From: Pseudoalteromonas sp. T1lg75
Lineage (GTDB): Bacteria > Pseudomonadota > Gammaproteobacteria > Enterobacterales > Alteromonadaceae
Reading direction: 5' to 3'
DNA: 64,000 nt
Assembly: GCF_002964705.1 (NCBI RefSeq)
Contig: NZ_PQCD01000022.1
Coordinates: 229,619-293,618, forward strand
The position numbers were made by a program, and so were the translations under genes. Within the stretch, counting starts at the first letter, position 1, and every line of letters starts with the position of its first letter. The notes under the pieces are model-generated. The model was given only the letters and a program-made list of their open reading frames with translations, did not search any database and was not told the DNA's origin. This document shows positions 36,359 through 46,102 of the stretch, piece after piece.

Positions 36359-37171
36359 ATGAACCTGATTATGGATAAGAATAAGCGCACATACTACCGA
36401 GCAGTTTTTATATCAGATGTACACTTGGGCTATAAAGACTGTAAAGCTCAATATCTATTGGACTTCTTAAACAGCATAAAGTGCGACCGACTTTATCTGG
36501 TCGGCGATATTGTCGATCTGTGGTCGATGAAACGCCGATTTTTCTGGCATCCCAGCCATTATCATGTCCTCGAATCCCTTAAGGCCAAGGTGGATGAAGG
36601 AACCCGCGTTATCTATGTGCCGGGCAACCACGATGAAACCTTCCGCCGTTACGATCAGGATACCCTGATGGGGGTGGAAGTACATCGCCAGTTTGTCCAC
36701 ACCACGGAAAATGATAAGCGCTTCTTGATCCTTCATGGCGATGATTTCGACTCGGCCACCCGCTACAACAGATTGATCCGGGTGGCAGGCGATGCCGCCT
36801 ATGATTTTTTACTGTTTTTGAATCGCTGGCATAACCGTATTCGCCGTCTCTATGGTGGTCGTTATTGGTCTCTGGCATCCTGGATCAAGGCCCGTGTGCA
36901 TAAGGCGCAAGCGGCGATCACCGCATTTGAAAATGCCGCCATCCATGAAGCCAAGCGCCAAGGGTACGACGGTATCGTGTGTGGTCATATCCATCAGCCA
37001 CAACTGCGAATCAGCGATGGCATCATTTATTGTAACGATGGCGATTGGATAGAAAACTGCACTGCCCTAGTCGAAAACGAGCACGGTCGCATGGAGCTGC
37101 TACACTGGTCTGATACACAACATGTGGTGGCAACCAACACCCTTGCCGAAGTGAACAGTAAGGCGGCTTAA
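36359..37171 (+). CDS. Metallophosphoesterase, UDP-2,3-diacylglucosamine diphosphatase-like
   Basis: 270 residues. All calcineurin-like metal motifs are present in order: FISDVHLG, GDIVDLW, PGNHDE, ILHGDDFD and CGHIHQP. The overall pattern resembles the LpxH/LpxH2 group that makes lipid X in lipid A synthesis. It is longer than LpxH (about 240), and an LpxH elsewhere in the genome cannot be excluded, so the substrate is uncertain. No membrane segment or signal is present. The start may be at 36359 or at the in-frame ATG at 36371. Confidence 0.82.
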   Translation: MNLIMDKNKRTYYRAVFISDVHLGYKDCKAQYLLDFLNSIKCDRLYLVGDIVDLWSMKRRFFWHPSHYHVLESLKAKVDEGTRVIYVPGNHDETFRRYDQDTLMGVEVHRQFVHTTENDKRFLILHGDDFDSATRYNRLIRVAGDAAYDFLLFLNRWHNRIRRLYGGRYWSLASWIKARVHKAQAAITAFENAAIHEAKRQGYDGIVCGHIHQPQLRISDGIIYCNDGDWIENCTALVENEHGRMELLHWSDTQHVVATNTLAEVNSKAA

Positions 37172-37284
37172 ATTAACCTTACCTTGGCCTCATTTGCTCC
37201 GTCAAAAATGGCCAAGGTTGCATCTCACGGCTAATTAACGTACTAATAATTGTTCACTATAACGACAATAATGGAAGTGAATCT

Positions 37285-38859
37285 ATGTCTGACGAGCAAT
37301 TATCCACGCAAAACAGCGTGGCCGGAGACGCCAAGCTGGACACCGCGTTTTTCGGTCACCCCAAAGGTCTGCAAACTCTGTTCTTTACCGAGATGTGGGA
37401 GCGCATGAGTTATTACGGCATGCGCGCCATGCTGGTACTCTTTATGACCGCCTCCTTGCAACAAGAAGGCCTGGCCTTTACCGTAGCCTCCGCCGCTGCC
37501 ATTTATGGCTTATACACGGGCGCGGTGTACTTTTTAGGCCTGCCCGGCGGCTGGATCTCCGACCGCCTCCTCGGTGGACAAAAAACCGTGTGGTATGGCG
37601 GCATTATTATTATGTGCGGCCATATTATTCTCGCCATTCCCCACCCCAGCTCCTTCTTTATCGGCTTGATTTTTGTGGCCACAGGTACGGGTCTCTTAAA
37701 ACCGAATATCAGCGCCATGGTCGGCCAGCTTTATCAAACCGAAGATGAGCGCCGCGATAGCGGCTACGCGATTTACTACATGGGGATCAATATTGGCTCC
37801 ATGATAGGGTATGGCGTATGCGGTTACTTTATGGAAAATGTCGGCTGGCATTGGGCCTTTGGTGCAGCGGCCGTGGGCATGGCCTTAGGTCTGGTACAAT
37901 ACCGAGTGAGCCAGGGTTATATTGCCGGTATTAACGACAAGCCCGCCAATCCACTGTCGGCCAAAGGCGCGTCTTTGGCCTGGACCGTCATCGGCGCCTT
38001 TATCACTATTGTCGCACTCACGGTTGTCGCAGGTTATCAGGGCTGGCTGGTGATCAATCCGGTTGCCTTAGCCGGCTCCGTGGCCATCGTCTTTACCATC
38101 ACCTTCTTTATTTATTTTGGCCATATCTATTTTATGGGCGAGCTCAGCAACAGTGAAAAGCAGCGGATGTGGGCGCTGTTTTTGGTCTGTGTGGCCTCGG
38201 CCTGTTTCTGGTCTGGCTTTGAGCAAGCGGGCTCATCGCTTAACTTATTCGCCCGTGACTACACAGACAGAATGTTAGGCACGTTTGAAATCCCTACCGC
38301 CTGGTTCCAATCGGCCAACTCAATTTTTATTATTATCTTGTCGCCGTTTTTCGCCGCCCTGTGGATTAATATGGCCAAACGCATGATCACCCCTTCCTAC
38401 AGTGTAAAGTGCGCCGTAGGCTTGATTATCATGGCGTCGGGTTTCTTAGTGATGTTTTTTGCCGCTCAATACGCCGCTGATGGTTTAAAGGTGGCCCCTT
38501 ACTGGCTGATCACTACCTATTTCCTGCATACCGTGGGTGAGCTCTGTTTAAGCCCAGTGGCATTGAGTGCCGTGAGTCGTCTCTCTCCTGCTCGTTATGT
38601 CGGGCAGATGATGGGGGTTTTTGTTCTGACTTACTCCATCGGAAATATTATCTCGGGTTTGTTGGCCGGTTCTTTCGATTCGGAAAATGTCCAGCAAATC
38701 CCGGGCTTATACATGCAGATCGCCCTATTTAGCATAGGCGTGGGTATAGTCCTGGTGCTGCTTAACTTTAAAGCCAAGTTTTGGGAGCGCGCCAACGGCA
38801 GCGACGAGCCCATGCTTGATGCCAACCCCAGTGAACAACCCGCAGAGCAAAAAGTGTAA
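37285..38859 (+). CDS. POT-family proton-coupled peptide transporter
   Basis: Imports di- and tripeptides with protons across the inner membrane. 524 residues with about 14 membrane helices, the POT signature EMWERMSYYGMRAMLVL near residue 36, GLPGGWISDRLLGGQ, GTGLLKPNISAMVGQLY and FEQAGSSLNLFARDYTDR. GGAAGTG precedes the start. With the S8, S9 and M28 peptidases and Ggt, it fits a peptide-feeding lifestyle. It is monocistronic, with a strong terminator. Confidence 0.94.
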   Translation: MSDEQLSTQNSVAGDAKLDTAFFGHPKGLQTLFFTEMWERMSYYGMRAMLVLFMTASLQQEGLAFTVASAAAIYGLYTGAVYFLGLPGGWISDRLLGGQKTVWYGGIIIMCGHIILAIPHPSSFFIGLIFVATGTGLLKPNISAMVGQLYQTEDERRDSGYAIYYMGINIGSMIGYGVCGYFMENVGWHWAFGAAAVGMALGLVQYRVSQGYIAGINDKPANPLSAKGASLAWTVIGAFITIVALTVVAGYQGWLVINPVALAGSVAIVFTITFFIYFGHIYFMGELSNSEKQRMWALFLVCVASACFWSGFEQAGSSLNLFARDYTDRMLGTFEIPTAWFQSANSIFIIILSPFFAALWINMAKRMITPSYSVKCAVGLIIMASGFLVMFFAAQYAADGLKVAPYWLITTYFLHTVGELCLSPVALSAVSRLSPARYVGQMMGVFVLTYSIGNIISGLLAGSFDSENVQQIPGLYMQIALFSIGVGIVLVLLNFKAKFWERANGSDEPMLDANPSEQPAEQKV

Positions 38860-38877
38860 TTAATAACCAATCTAACT

Positions 38878-38904
38878 AGGCCTCTGAATTCAGAGGCCTT
38901 TTTT
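38878..38904 (+). terminator. Terminator after the POT transporter gene
   Basis: A perfect 22-bp palindrome (38878-38899) with an EcoRI word at its centre, followed by a T run. Confidence 0.9.
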
Positions 38905-39042
38905 ATTGCGAAAGCCAGTAACGCGCGGCTTAGAGGCCCAACCAGTCACATAAAAATACACTCTGTTACGCATAAGTATGAATTGTTTTGGCATATTAGG
39001 TATCATTGCCCCGAATTTTTATGCAGTATCAGGTAGTAGTAT

Positions 39043-40299
39043 ATGAACTCCTCTCACCAAGTCCTTGGCGCCAGCGCCTCGGCAACAGCAAGTTCATGGA
39101 ATCGTCATGACACCCATTGGCTGCTCAGCCTTTTTGGCACCGCCGTCGGCGCGGGTATTTTATTTTTACCCATCAATGTAGGCTTAGGAGGGTTTTGGCC
39201 CTTAGTAATTATGGCCTTGGCCGCCTTTCCCATGACCTATTTGGCGCACCGCGGTTTGGCCCGCTTCGTGCTCTCGTCAAAAAAGGATGACAGTGATTTT
39301 ACCGATGTGGTGCAGGAACACTTTGGTGCCACCGCAGGGCGTCTGATCTCCCTGCTCTATTTTCTATCCATCTTCCCGATTCTGTTGATCTATGGCGTTG
39401 GCCTGACCAACACGGTGGATGACTTTATCGTCAACCAGCTGTCAATGAGCTCACCGCCACGCGCAGTGCTCTCTGGCGTACTGGTGGCGGCCATGGTGGC
39501 CGTTATGCTCGGCGGAGAGAAACTGATGTTGCGCGCCTTCGCATTTTTGGTCTACCCCTTGGTGGCGGTATTGTTTGGTCTATCCCTGTATCTTATTCCA
39601 CACTGGCAAATGCCCTCCATGGACATTAGCAGCGCCCCAGAGCTGGCCACCAACCTATGGTTAGCGGTGCCGGTAATCGTTTTTTCATTTAGCCACGCCG
39701 CAGCAATTTCCAGCTTTGCCAATGCCCAGCGCCGCCACTATGGTGAGCAAGCCCGCGCCAAGTCAGACAACATCTTAAAGTACACCGCCATTATGCTGAT
39801 TAGCTTTGTACTGCTCTTTGTGTTCTCTTGCGTATTTGCCTTATCAAGCGAGCAGCTGTTAGCGGCGAAGGACGCCAATATTTCGGTGCTTTCTTATTTG
39901 GCCAACACCTATAACAACCCACTGCTTGCCTATGTTGGCCCCTTGGTTGCCTTTGTTGCCATTACCTCTTCTTTCTTCGGCCACTTTTTAGGGGCTCGTG
40001 AAAGCTTTAATGGCCTAGTGGTAAAGCACTCATCATTAAGCTATCGCGGCGCCGATAAACTCGGTGTGGCCTTGATGTTTGTGGCCATTTGGATTTGTGC
40101 CATTTATAACCCCAGTATCCTAGGTATGATGGAAGCGATTTCCGGTCCAATTATCGCCATGATCCTCTTTATTATGCCCATGATTGCCGTTTACAAGGTC
40201 CCTGCGCTGGCGCAATACCGAGGTAAACTCAGTACCCTGTTTGTACTGCTGGTTGGAGCCTTAGCGGTGTCGGCCCTGGTGTACAGCCTACTGAGCTAA
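39043..40299 (+). CDS. HAAAP-family amino-acid permease, serine (SdaC/TdcC)-like
   Basis: 418 residues with about 11 membrane helices. N-terminal DTHWLLSLFGTAVGAGILFLPI, LGGFWPLVIMALAAFPMTYLAHRGLARFVLS and VVQEHFG are near-diagnostic of the SdaC/TdcC/YhaO branch, which imports serine or threonine with protons. The FSFSHAAAISSFANAQRRHYG segment also fits. Exact substrate is inferred. It is monocistronic with a terminator shared with the protease gene. Confidence 0.88.
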   Translation: MNSSHQVLGASASATASSWNRHDTHWLLSLFGTAVGAGILFLPINVGLGGFWPLVIMALAAFPMTYLAHRGLARFVLSSKKDDSDFTDVVQEHFGATAGRLISLLYFLSIFPILLIYGVGLTNTVDDFIVNQLSMSSPPRAVLSGVLVAAMVAVMLGGEKLMLRAFAFLVYPLVAVLFGLSLYLIPHWQMPSMDISSAPELATNLWLAVPVIVFSFSHAAAISSFANAQRRHYGEQARAKSDNILKYTAIMLISFVLLFVFSCVFALSSEQLLAAKDANISVLSYLANTYNNPLLAYVGPLVAFVAITSSFFGHFLGARESFNGLVVKHSSLSYRGADKLGVALMFVAIWICAIYNPSILGMMEAISGPIIAMILFIMPMIAVYKVPALAQYRGKLSTLFVLLVGALAVSALVYSLLS

Positions 40300-40356
40300 C
40301 CTAGTTCTGTGCTTGGTTCTATAAGCCAAAGCAAGCTTGAGCCCACCAGACTGGGC

Positions 40357-40391
40357 AAAAAAAATCCACCTGATGTACAGGTGGATTTTTA
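40357..40391. terminator. Bidirectional terminator between the permease and the S8 protease gene
   Basis: AAATCCACCTG (40362-40372) pairs with CAGGTGGATTT (40378-40388), with A and T runs outside. Confidence 0.9.
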
Positions 40392-40412
40392 CGTTTTGAC
40401 TGCTGGGTTTAA

Positions 40413-42413
40413 TTAGAAATTAACCGTAACTTCTGGCGAACAAATTGACGTGCCAGACTCACACACCTTATAAACGAAGGAGCCGCCGCCACCGAATGAG
40501 TCGGTATGGGCACCATCGTTAGCCGTGGAAAAGGTCACGGTGTCACGGTTTTTGGTGCGATATACATCCACATTACTGCCGTTTGCATTGCTCCAGGTTA
40601 AATCCACATAGCGGGTGCCTCTGGAAGCATAACCGGAAGCCTGCAGGGTAATATCGCTGCTTGAGCCGCCTGTGACGGTGACAACTTGGCTGCTACTATC
40701 CGATGCGCCGTCGTTGTCGGTGACGGTCAAGGTGACGTTGTAGCTGCCATCGGCACTGTAGCTGTGCGAGGCAACCTGACCACTGGCCGACGCGCCATCA
40801 CCAAAGCTCCAGCTGTAGCTGCTGATGCTGCCGTCACTGTCAGCGCTGAGGCTAGCATCAAAATCACAGCTTAGATCCGTGCAGGTGTAGCTGAAATCAC
40901 TGGTTGGCGGCGTATTGGGCGTGCCCCCGCCATCATAGTTACCGACCAGAGACACGCCAGAGAAGCTACTATAACCGAGCACCGTGACGTAATAGGTGCC
41001 GGTCTGTGGCGAGGCGAAGCTACAGCTTTCGTCGTTGCCCCCTGAATACGGACGACAATCGTAACTGCTGGCCGTTGGTTTTGAACCGAACTTAACATAG
41101 AGGTCAGCGTCACCGCTGCCACCGGACATATCAAACACTAGGTTGGATGCACCAGAGGGCACAGCCATCTTATAGTCAAAGGCATCGCCGCTGGCTCCGG
41201 CCAGGTTCTCGACTGGCACGCCGTTAACTAAATCTTCCGGCTCTGGAGGCGGTGGCAATTCACCGACATCACAGCCATCGGCAAATAGATCAAACATGGC
41301 CTTGGCTTTGACTATACCCCATCCATAGCTGTTATCTCTTCCCGCGCTGCCACGGTCTTCTGCTGACAGTGCCATTGCGGTGCGGACCTGGTCATTGCTA
41401 CAACTTGGATAGTGGCTCCATACCAGAGCTGCAACACCCGCTACATGTGGAGTCGCCATGGAAGTACCACTCCAGGCGGCATAACTATTATTGGGCAAGG
41501 TTGAATTAACTGCAACGCCCGGAGCGGCAATTTCAACCTGGCTGTTGTACTGGGAGAAGCTGGCTTTAGTGCCGTTAGAGTCAACCGCCGCAACCGACAT
41601 CACGGAATCGTAGGACGCCGGATAAGACATGCTGCTGTTACCGTCATTTCCCGCCGCAGCGATAGAAAGCAGGCCATTAGCATGGGCATTATCGAACGCC
41701 GCTTGCTCGGCGCTACTTGAACCACCGCCGCCCAGGCTCATGCTGATCACCTTGGCGCCGGCGGCCATACACTGATCAACCGCGGCGATTAAATCTGAAC
41801 CGTATGCCCAGTTGCCGCTGCTATTGAATACCTTGACCATATGCAGGCTTAAGTTACCACTGGGGTTCACACCCACCACACCCGTGCCATTACCGCCTAG
41901 TGCGGCAATAGTGCCGGAGACATGAGTGCCGTGGCCATGACCATCTTCATACCAGTTGCCGGAGTTGTAGTTATCGTATCCGTCATCGCCGGTCACGCCG
42001 GTAGTAGGCAGGTCCTCATGACCGAGATCATAACCGGTATCCATGATACATACCTTCATATTACCGGTTAGCGCATCGCTCACTTGATCCGCTTGTACCA
42101 TAGAGATGCCATAAGGCGTACTTTCAGCCATTAGGTAGCGCTTTTGATCCACTTCGACAAATTCAATGTCTTTTCTATTTTTGAATTGTTTGGCCGCTTG
42201 CGCTGGGAGTGTAACGGCAACGAGGCGATGTTTGTCGAGCTCCCGCTCAACCTTGCCCCGGCTATTGCTCACCGCCGTCATCACCGATGCTTTGTGACCT
42301 GGTTTGAATTTGACTATATAGCGTTGATCTTCGTTGGCCGCCTGTGCGGTGCCTGCAAGTGCTAACGCAGACAGTACTGCAGACACAACCAGGGGTCGTT
42401 TTATTTTCAGCAT
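40413..42413 (-). CDS. Secreted subtilisin-like S8 protease with PPC and PKD domains
   Basis: 666 residues. Signal peptide (1-25, ending AQA), I9-type propeptide (about 29-92), catalytic S8 domain with Asp in VCIMDTGYD, His in GHGTHVSGTIAALGG and Ser in GTSMATPHVAGVAA. A bacterial pre-peptidase C-terminal (PPC) domain follows (about 395-490), then a PKD domain (about 505-585, WSFGDGASASG) and a short fibronectin-like C-terminal domain. Such tails bind insoluble protein substrate or are trimmed after export. It is probably exported by type II secretion. There is no GlyGly-CTERM tail despite the rhombosortase in this window. Confidence 0.95.
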   Translation of the reverse strand: MLKIKRPLVVSAVLSALALAGTAQAANEDQRYIVKFKPGHKASVMTAVSNSRGKVERELDKHRLVAVTLPAQAAKQFKNRKDIEFVEVDQKRYLMAESTPYGISMVQADQVSDALTGNMKVCIMDTGYDLGHEDLPTTGVTGDDGYDNYNSGNWYEDGHGHGTHVSGTIAALGGNGTGVVGVNPSGNLSLHMVKVFNSSGNWAYGSDLIAAVDQCMAAGAKVISMSLGGGGSSSAEQAAFDNAHANGLLSIAAAGNDGNSSMSYPASYDSVMSVAAVDSNGTKASFSQYNSQVEIAAPGVAVNSTLPNNSYAAWSGTSMATPHVAGVAALVWSHYPSCSNDQVRTAMALSAEDRGSAGRDNSYGWGIVKAKAMFDLFADGCDVGELPPPPEPEDLVNGVPVENLAGASGDAFDYKMAVPSGASNLVFDMSGGSGDADLYVKFGSKPTASSYDCRPYSGGNDESCSFASPQTGTYYVTVLGYSSFSGVSLVGNYDGGGTPNTPPTSDFSYTCTDLSCDFDASLSADSDGSISSYSWSFGDGASASGQVASHSYSADGSYNVTLTVTDNDGASDSSSQVVTVTGGSSSDITLQASGYASRGTRYVDLTWSNANGSNVDVYRTKNRDTVTFSTANDGAHTDSFGGGGSFVYKVCESGTSICSPEVTVNF

Positions 42414-42848
42414 AGATAGATTCCTAAGATAGATTTATAAATTTTCCTTCATCGGGCCGGGTTTGCTGGAACCTCTTACGCTCACTCGTCCCTGCTATTC
42501 GCCACTTTTGTTTACGGCTTTTTGTTAATAGAAAGTGAACAAATATTGAACAGAGTATAGCAGGCGATTTTAGAGTCGAAAGAAATCGGCGAAGAAATGG
42601 GCATTTTTTAGGAACTAAGAAGGAAATATAAAAGATTAGCGCTGTAACTCCCCTCATTAAATAAGGAAAATCTGGCCAGTTCCGAGACTTAAAGTACTAA
42701 CCTGGTAAGGGAAAATGCCTGCCAAGTAGTAAACAACTCGGCAAGCAAAAAGCGCGAGAAATTAAATCATAGATACAAGGTTGAAGCGGGGTTTCTAAGG
42801 GGTCTGAGTGGCCTATTCACGTCCTTGTAAATCTAAAATGATGCCTGG
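42414..42848. other. 435-base gap upstream of the S8 protease gene
   Basis: AT-rich. It should carry the minus-strand promoter of the protease gene. A 77-codon open frame on the minus strand (42424-42657) has no family resemblance or convincing ribosome site, and I do not call it. No repeat or strong hairpin was seen. Confidence 0.5.
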
Positions 42849-43544
42849 CTAAAATACGCTTTTTAACGCAAATAGCGTCTGCCCCAGTGCCGGGACGTTG
42901 GCACAGATGGGAATTAGCCGCAAAGCGAGAGGCCACAGGTGCCCTGGTACATGGGCTATTGACTGTTTAATAAACTCCAAAGGATAGTCAAAATAAACCA
43001 GTAAATAGAGTACATTCGCCAAGCCAAGACGGTAGCCATCTAATTTATACTCACTTTGGTCATTAAGCACTAAGGCTAGCTGGTTCACCGAGGCTCTCGC
43101 CCCAGAGCTGCCCACATCATGGTCGTGAGTAAATGTATGGTAAACCTTTACTCTGGCAATATCCTGGCGAGATAAAACAATCGTTTCACTTAACTGTGCG
43201 CATGCCAATGGGCTTACCTCGATCCGCTCAGCGCTCAAAGTCATCAACTTTTTCTTATCGGCTCCCAAGGTGCGCCAAAAGACAATGCGCTTAAGTATCA
43301 AGACGCCAACTAAGGCCGGAAAATAGATAAATACAAATGCCCTAGGGCCAAAATAGGGCTCAAGGATAAGAGGCAGCGGCGCTAACGCCAGTACCATAAG
43401 GGCAAACGGCCATTCCTTTTTTGGCGACAGCGTTGCCAGCAGCCTAAGTAATGGCAGCTTAATAACACTGTGCGGGGAAAGCCCCTTTTGCCCTTTAAAA
43501 TGGGCGTAGGAAAACCACACAGGATCGGTAAGTTCAAGCTTCAT
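42849..43544 (-). CDS. Hypothetical protein with two membrane helices
   Basis: 231 residues from the ATG at 43544; the frame is open upstream but runs into the preceding gene. Two adjacent hydrophobic segments (about 48-70 and 73-93) resemble a PH-like or DUF-type hairpin anchor, followed by a soluble domain with a SRQDIARVKVYHTFTHDHDVG segment that may be a PH-like beta-sandwich. I do not recognise the family. It lies 14 bases after the small exported protein gene and is probably co-transcribed with it. Confidence 0.65.
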   Translation of the reverse strand: MKLELTDPVWFSYAHFKGQKGLSPHSVIKLPLLRLLATLSPKKEWPFALMVLALAPLPLILEPYFGPRAFVFIYFPALVGVLILKRIVFWRTLGADKKKLMTLSAERIEVSPLACAQLSETIVLSRQDIARVKVYHTFTHDHDVGSSGARASVNQLALVLNDQSEYKLDGYRLGLANVLYLLVYFDYPLEFIKQSIAHVPGHLWPLALRLIPICANVPALGQTLFALKSVF

Positions 43545-43558
43545 AATTGAATTAACAG

Positions 43559-44014
43559 TTAATTTAAGACATTCATCATGACCCAACGGCCACCGATTTG
43601 TGCAAACTTGCACTGCCCGCTTTTAACAGCATCCTTTTTATCGACGCGGCTGGTATCAAACGAATAATTAACCCAAATTTCTTCGTCATAATTATATTTT
43701 TCTGCATTTTCGCGCGTATCTTGATAGATGCTGGTTTTGGCATTTTCTATTACTTGCACCTCGTTGGTACGAAAATTTCTAATACCCTGATAGCTACCCT
43801 TGGTGTAATAGGTGTGGATTTTTGCCAGATACGGCGTCATGGCCTGTTCTTCTTCTGGATTCAAATCTCTTACCAGTGGTTTTAACAAGGCTGCATCATT
43901 ATTCTTAACGGCCTCGGCGGCCTTTACGCAGTTTTCGATGGGAGTTGAGTAATCTTGAGCTATGACGCTAAACGAGGTTGCGGCCACGGCCGCCAGTAAT
44001 ATGATTGCTTTCAT
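43559..44014 (-). CDS. Hypothetical exported protein
   Basis: 151 residues with a signal peptide MKAIILLAAVAATSFSVIAQ. The mature part has two cysteines (ENCVKAAEAV and SGQCKFAQIGG) and a C-terminal KFAQIGGRWVMMNVLN stretch similar to SnoaL/DUF4878-like lumazine-type tails, which I cannot confirm. The start could also be the ATG at 44023. It is probably periplasmic and in a two-gene unit with the membrane protein at 42849. Confidence 0.65.
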   Translation of the reverse strand: MKAIILLAAVAATSFSVIAQDYSTPIENCVKAAEAVKNNDAALLKPLVRDLNPEEEQAMTPYLAKIHTYYTKGSYQGIRNFRTNEVQVIENAKTSIYQDTRENAEKYNYDEEIWVNYSFDTSRVDKKDAVKSGQCKFAQIGGRWVMMNVLN

Positions 44015-44089
44015 TTTCGTCATCCATTGACAGTGCTATCCCTGTAGTCATGCACCGATATTAACAAAGTCACATAGATAGTAAAGCTG

Positions 44090-44110
44090 AGCGGGTCATC
44101 TAGACCCGCT
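44090..44110 (-). terminator. Hairpin after natB
   Basis: AGCGGGTC (44090-44097) pairs with GACCCGCT (44103-44110) just beyond the natB stop. The T run is weak. Confidence 0.55.
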
Positions 44111-44118
44111 CCTGCTAT

Positions 44119-45318
44119 TTATCTGAACAGCACTTTTTCTTGATTAAACCAGCGCACACAAAAGGCTAACAGTCCTACCGCCAGCAGGATACTCGAGCCG
44201 ACGATCACCGCCAGTATGCCAATCTCGCTGGTCCCCTTTAGCAACTCCTTGATTGCTAAGGCCACATTGGTCACCGGAATAAACGCCGTTTTATAGGTCA
44301 GTTCCATATTCGGCATCACAGAAATCATCACCGGAATAAAGACCAGCATAGACAGCGGACCCATATAGTTTTGCGCTTCCTTGAAGGTGCGTGCATAGAT
44401 AGAAATAGACAACACGATACTTGAGAACATCGCCGCCAAGGGGATCAACAAGGACAACATGGCGAGCAGCTCAACAAAGGTGATGTGCGATAGCGCGACG
44501 GTGAACTCACTGACATTAACAAAGGTGCGGGCCACAAACAGCCAGAGCCCCATGCTGAGTATACTCAAACTGGCCGTTGCCAGGGAGGCGGACAGCACGG
44601 TTAAGAACTTACCCAAAACTATGTTGGTTCTGGATATTGGGGTAAGTAGCAGGGTTTCCAGCGTGCCACGCTCCTTTTCACCAGCGCCTAAGTCGATGGC
44701 CGGATAGACGGCCCCGGTCAGTACAATGGGGATCAACAAATAAGGCAGCAGCACGCCAATTTTTTCACCCCAGCTTTCACGTGCATCTGCGGTATCCACC
44801 TTCTCCAGCTTGATGGGGGATATCAAAAACTCCATCTCGCTCTCTTTGGTGACACCCAGCGCATTAAATGAGAGGGTTTGCACCTTGCTTTGGTATTGCT
44901 CTTTTAATTCTTCGATGTATCTAAACAGGTAATTGATGCGCGCAGAGTCATTATAAATCACCTGCCAGGTGGTTTGTTCTCTAGTCGATGGTTGCGCCTT
45001 GGCTTCAATCACAATCCCCACATCCAGCTCTTCATTCTGGATTGCCTGGATAATGTCATTCTTATTTGCGTAGTTGGCGGTGACAAGTTCAAAGTTCTTA
45101 TGGTATCTGACACTCTCGGTAAACTCAGGCGCCGCCTCCGCACCTATGATATACACCTTATGGACTTCTTGTTCCGCCTCCAGGTTAGCCATTGCCATCA
45201 TGTAGCCGACCACGGCAAAAATAACCGGGAAGATCAGCAGTGGCAAAGCGACAATAAACATCAGGGTTTTTCTGTCACGTAACAGCTCTTTTATTTCCTT
45301 TAAAAATACTTCAAACAT
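44119..45318 (-). CDS. natB: ABC transporter permease, NatB-like
   Basis: 399 residues from the ATG at 45318, which has GAGGGG ten bases upstream inside the end of natA. One N-terminal membrane helix, a large extracytoplasmic domain (about 45-175), then five or six C-terminal helices: the ABC2 membrane fold (PF12698). GAGEKERGTLETLLLTPISR is the conserved coupling loop. NatAB exports Na+ in Bacillus, but homologues here export other substrates, so the name gives the family only. It overlaps natA by 8 bases. Confidence 0.85.
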   Translation of the reverse strand: MFEVFLKEIKELLRDRKTLMFIVALPLLIFPVIFAVVGYMMAMANLEAEQEVHKVYIIGAEAAPEFTESVRYHKNFELVTANYANKNDIIQAIQNEELDVGIVIEAKAQPSTREQTTWQVIYNDSARINYLFRYIEELKEQYQSKVQTLSFNALGVTKESEMEFLISPIKLEKVDTADARESWGEKIGVLLPYLLIPIVLTGAVYPAIDLGAGEKERGTLETLLLTPISRTNIVLGKFLTVLSASLATASLSILSMGLWLFVARTFVNVSEFTVALSHITFVELLAMLSLLIPLAAMFSSIVLSISIYARTFKEAQNYMGPLSMLVFIPVMISVMPNMELTYKTAFIPVTNVALAIKELLKGTSEIGILAVIVGSSILLAVGLLAFCVRWFNQEKVLFR

Positions 45319-46102
45319 GACGATGCCCCTCAAGAATGTTCATAAACGCCTGGTTTAGCTCCTCACTGTGCCCCTGTTCTTTAAAGGCCGCCAAGGTGCC
45401 ATCAAAACAAGTGAGTCCCTGGTCAATCACGGTTACGCGGTCACACAACAATGCCACTTCATCAAGATGGTGGGTTGAAAACACCACTGGCGTGCCCTGC
45501 TCCTTTAGGCCTTTAATAAAGTTGATCACCGTTTGTGTGGTCATGATGTCCAATCCCGTGGTCGGCTCATCAAGAATGACCACCTTAGGTCTGTGCACTA
45601 CGGCGCGGGCAATATTGGTTTTTTGCTTCATCCCGGTGGAGAGATTATCGGCGCGCTTATCCAAAAAGCTATGCATATCAAGCAGGGTAAAAAGCTCATC
45701 ACAGCGCTGCTTGAGCTCGGCGCCCTTCATGCCATGTAATTTGGCAAAATATTCGACATTTTCTTTAGCGGTCAAACGACCATAGAGCCCGGTTGAGCCG
45801 GATAAAAAGCCGATGGCCTTACGCCCGGCCAAGGGTTTTTTGACTAAATCAACGCCGCCGACCTCGATACTGCCTTCATCCGGTTTAAGCGCCGTAGAGA
45901 GCATGCGCAAGGTGGTGGTTTTACCGGCGCCATTGGGCCCTAACAAGCCCAATACTTCGCCCTGTTCACAGTGAAAGTGCACATCGCGGACGGAGTGGAA
46001 GTAGTCTTTTTCTTCGCGCGGGTCTTGCTGCGCCTCGGTGATCCCCTTTTTATGATCCTTGGTGAGCTTGAACTTCTTCTTAAGCCCGTTCACGCTTATC
46101 AT
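45311..46102 (-). CDS. natA: ABC transporter ATP-binding protein, NatA-like
   Basis: 263 residues. Walker A GPNGAGKTTTLRML, Q-loop region GFLSGSTGLYGRLT, signature LSTGMKQK and Walker B VVILDEPTTGLD are intact. An insertion KDHKKGITEAQQDPREEKD near residue 18 is unusual for the family and may contact the partner. It overlaps the DUF3025 gene by 4 bases at its start and natB at its end, giving a tightly coupled three-gene operon. Confidence 0.92.
   Translation of the reverse strand: MISVNGLKKKFKLTKDHKKGITEAQQDPREEKDYFHSVRDVHFHCEQGEVLGLLGPNGAGKTTTLRMLSTALKPDEGSIEVGGVDLVKKPLAGRKAIGFLSGSTGLYGRLTAKENVEYFAKLHGMKGAELKQRCDELFTLLDMHSFLDKRADNLSTGMKQKTNIARAVVHRPKVVILDEPTTGLDIMTTQTVINFIKGLKEQGTPVVFSTHHLDEVALLCDRVTVIDQGLTCFDGTLAAFKEQGHSEELNQAFMNILEGHRHV

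Noticed and set aside
42424..42657. 77-codon minus-strand open frame upstream of the S8 protease
   Set aside because: Low-complexity basic composition, no convincing ribosome site or domain; more likely protease leader DNA.
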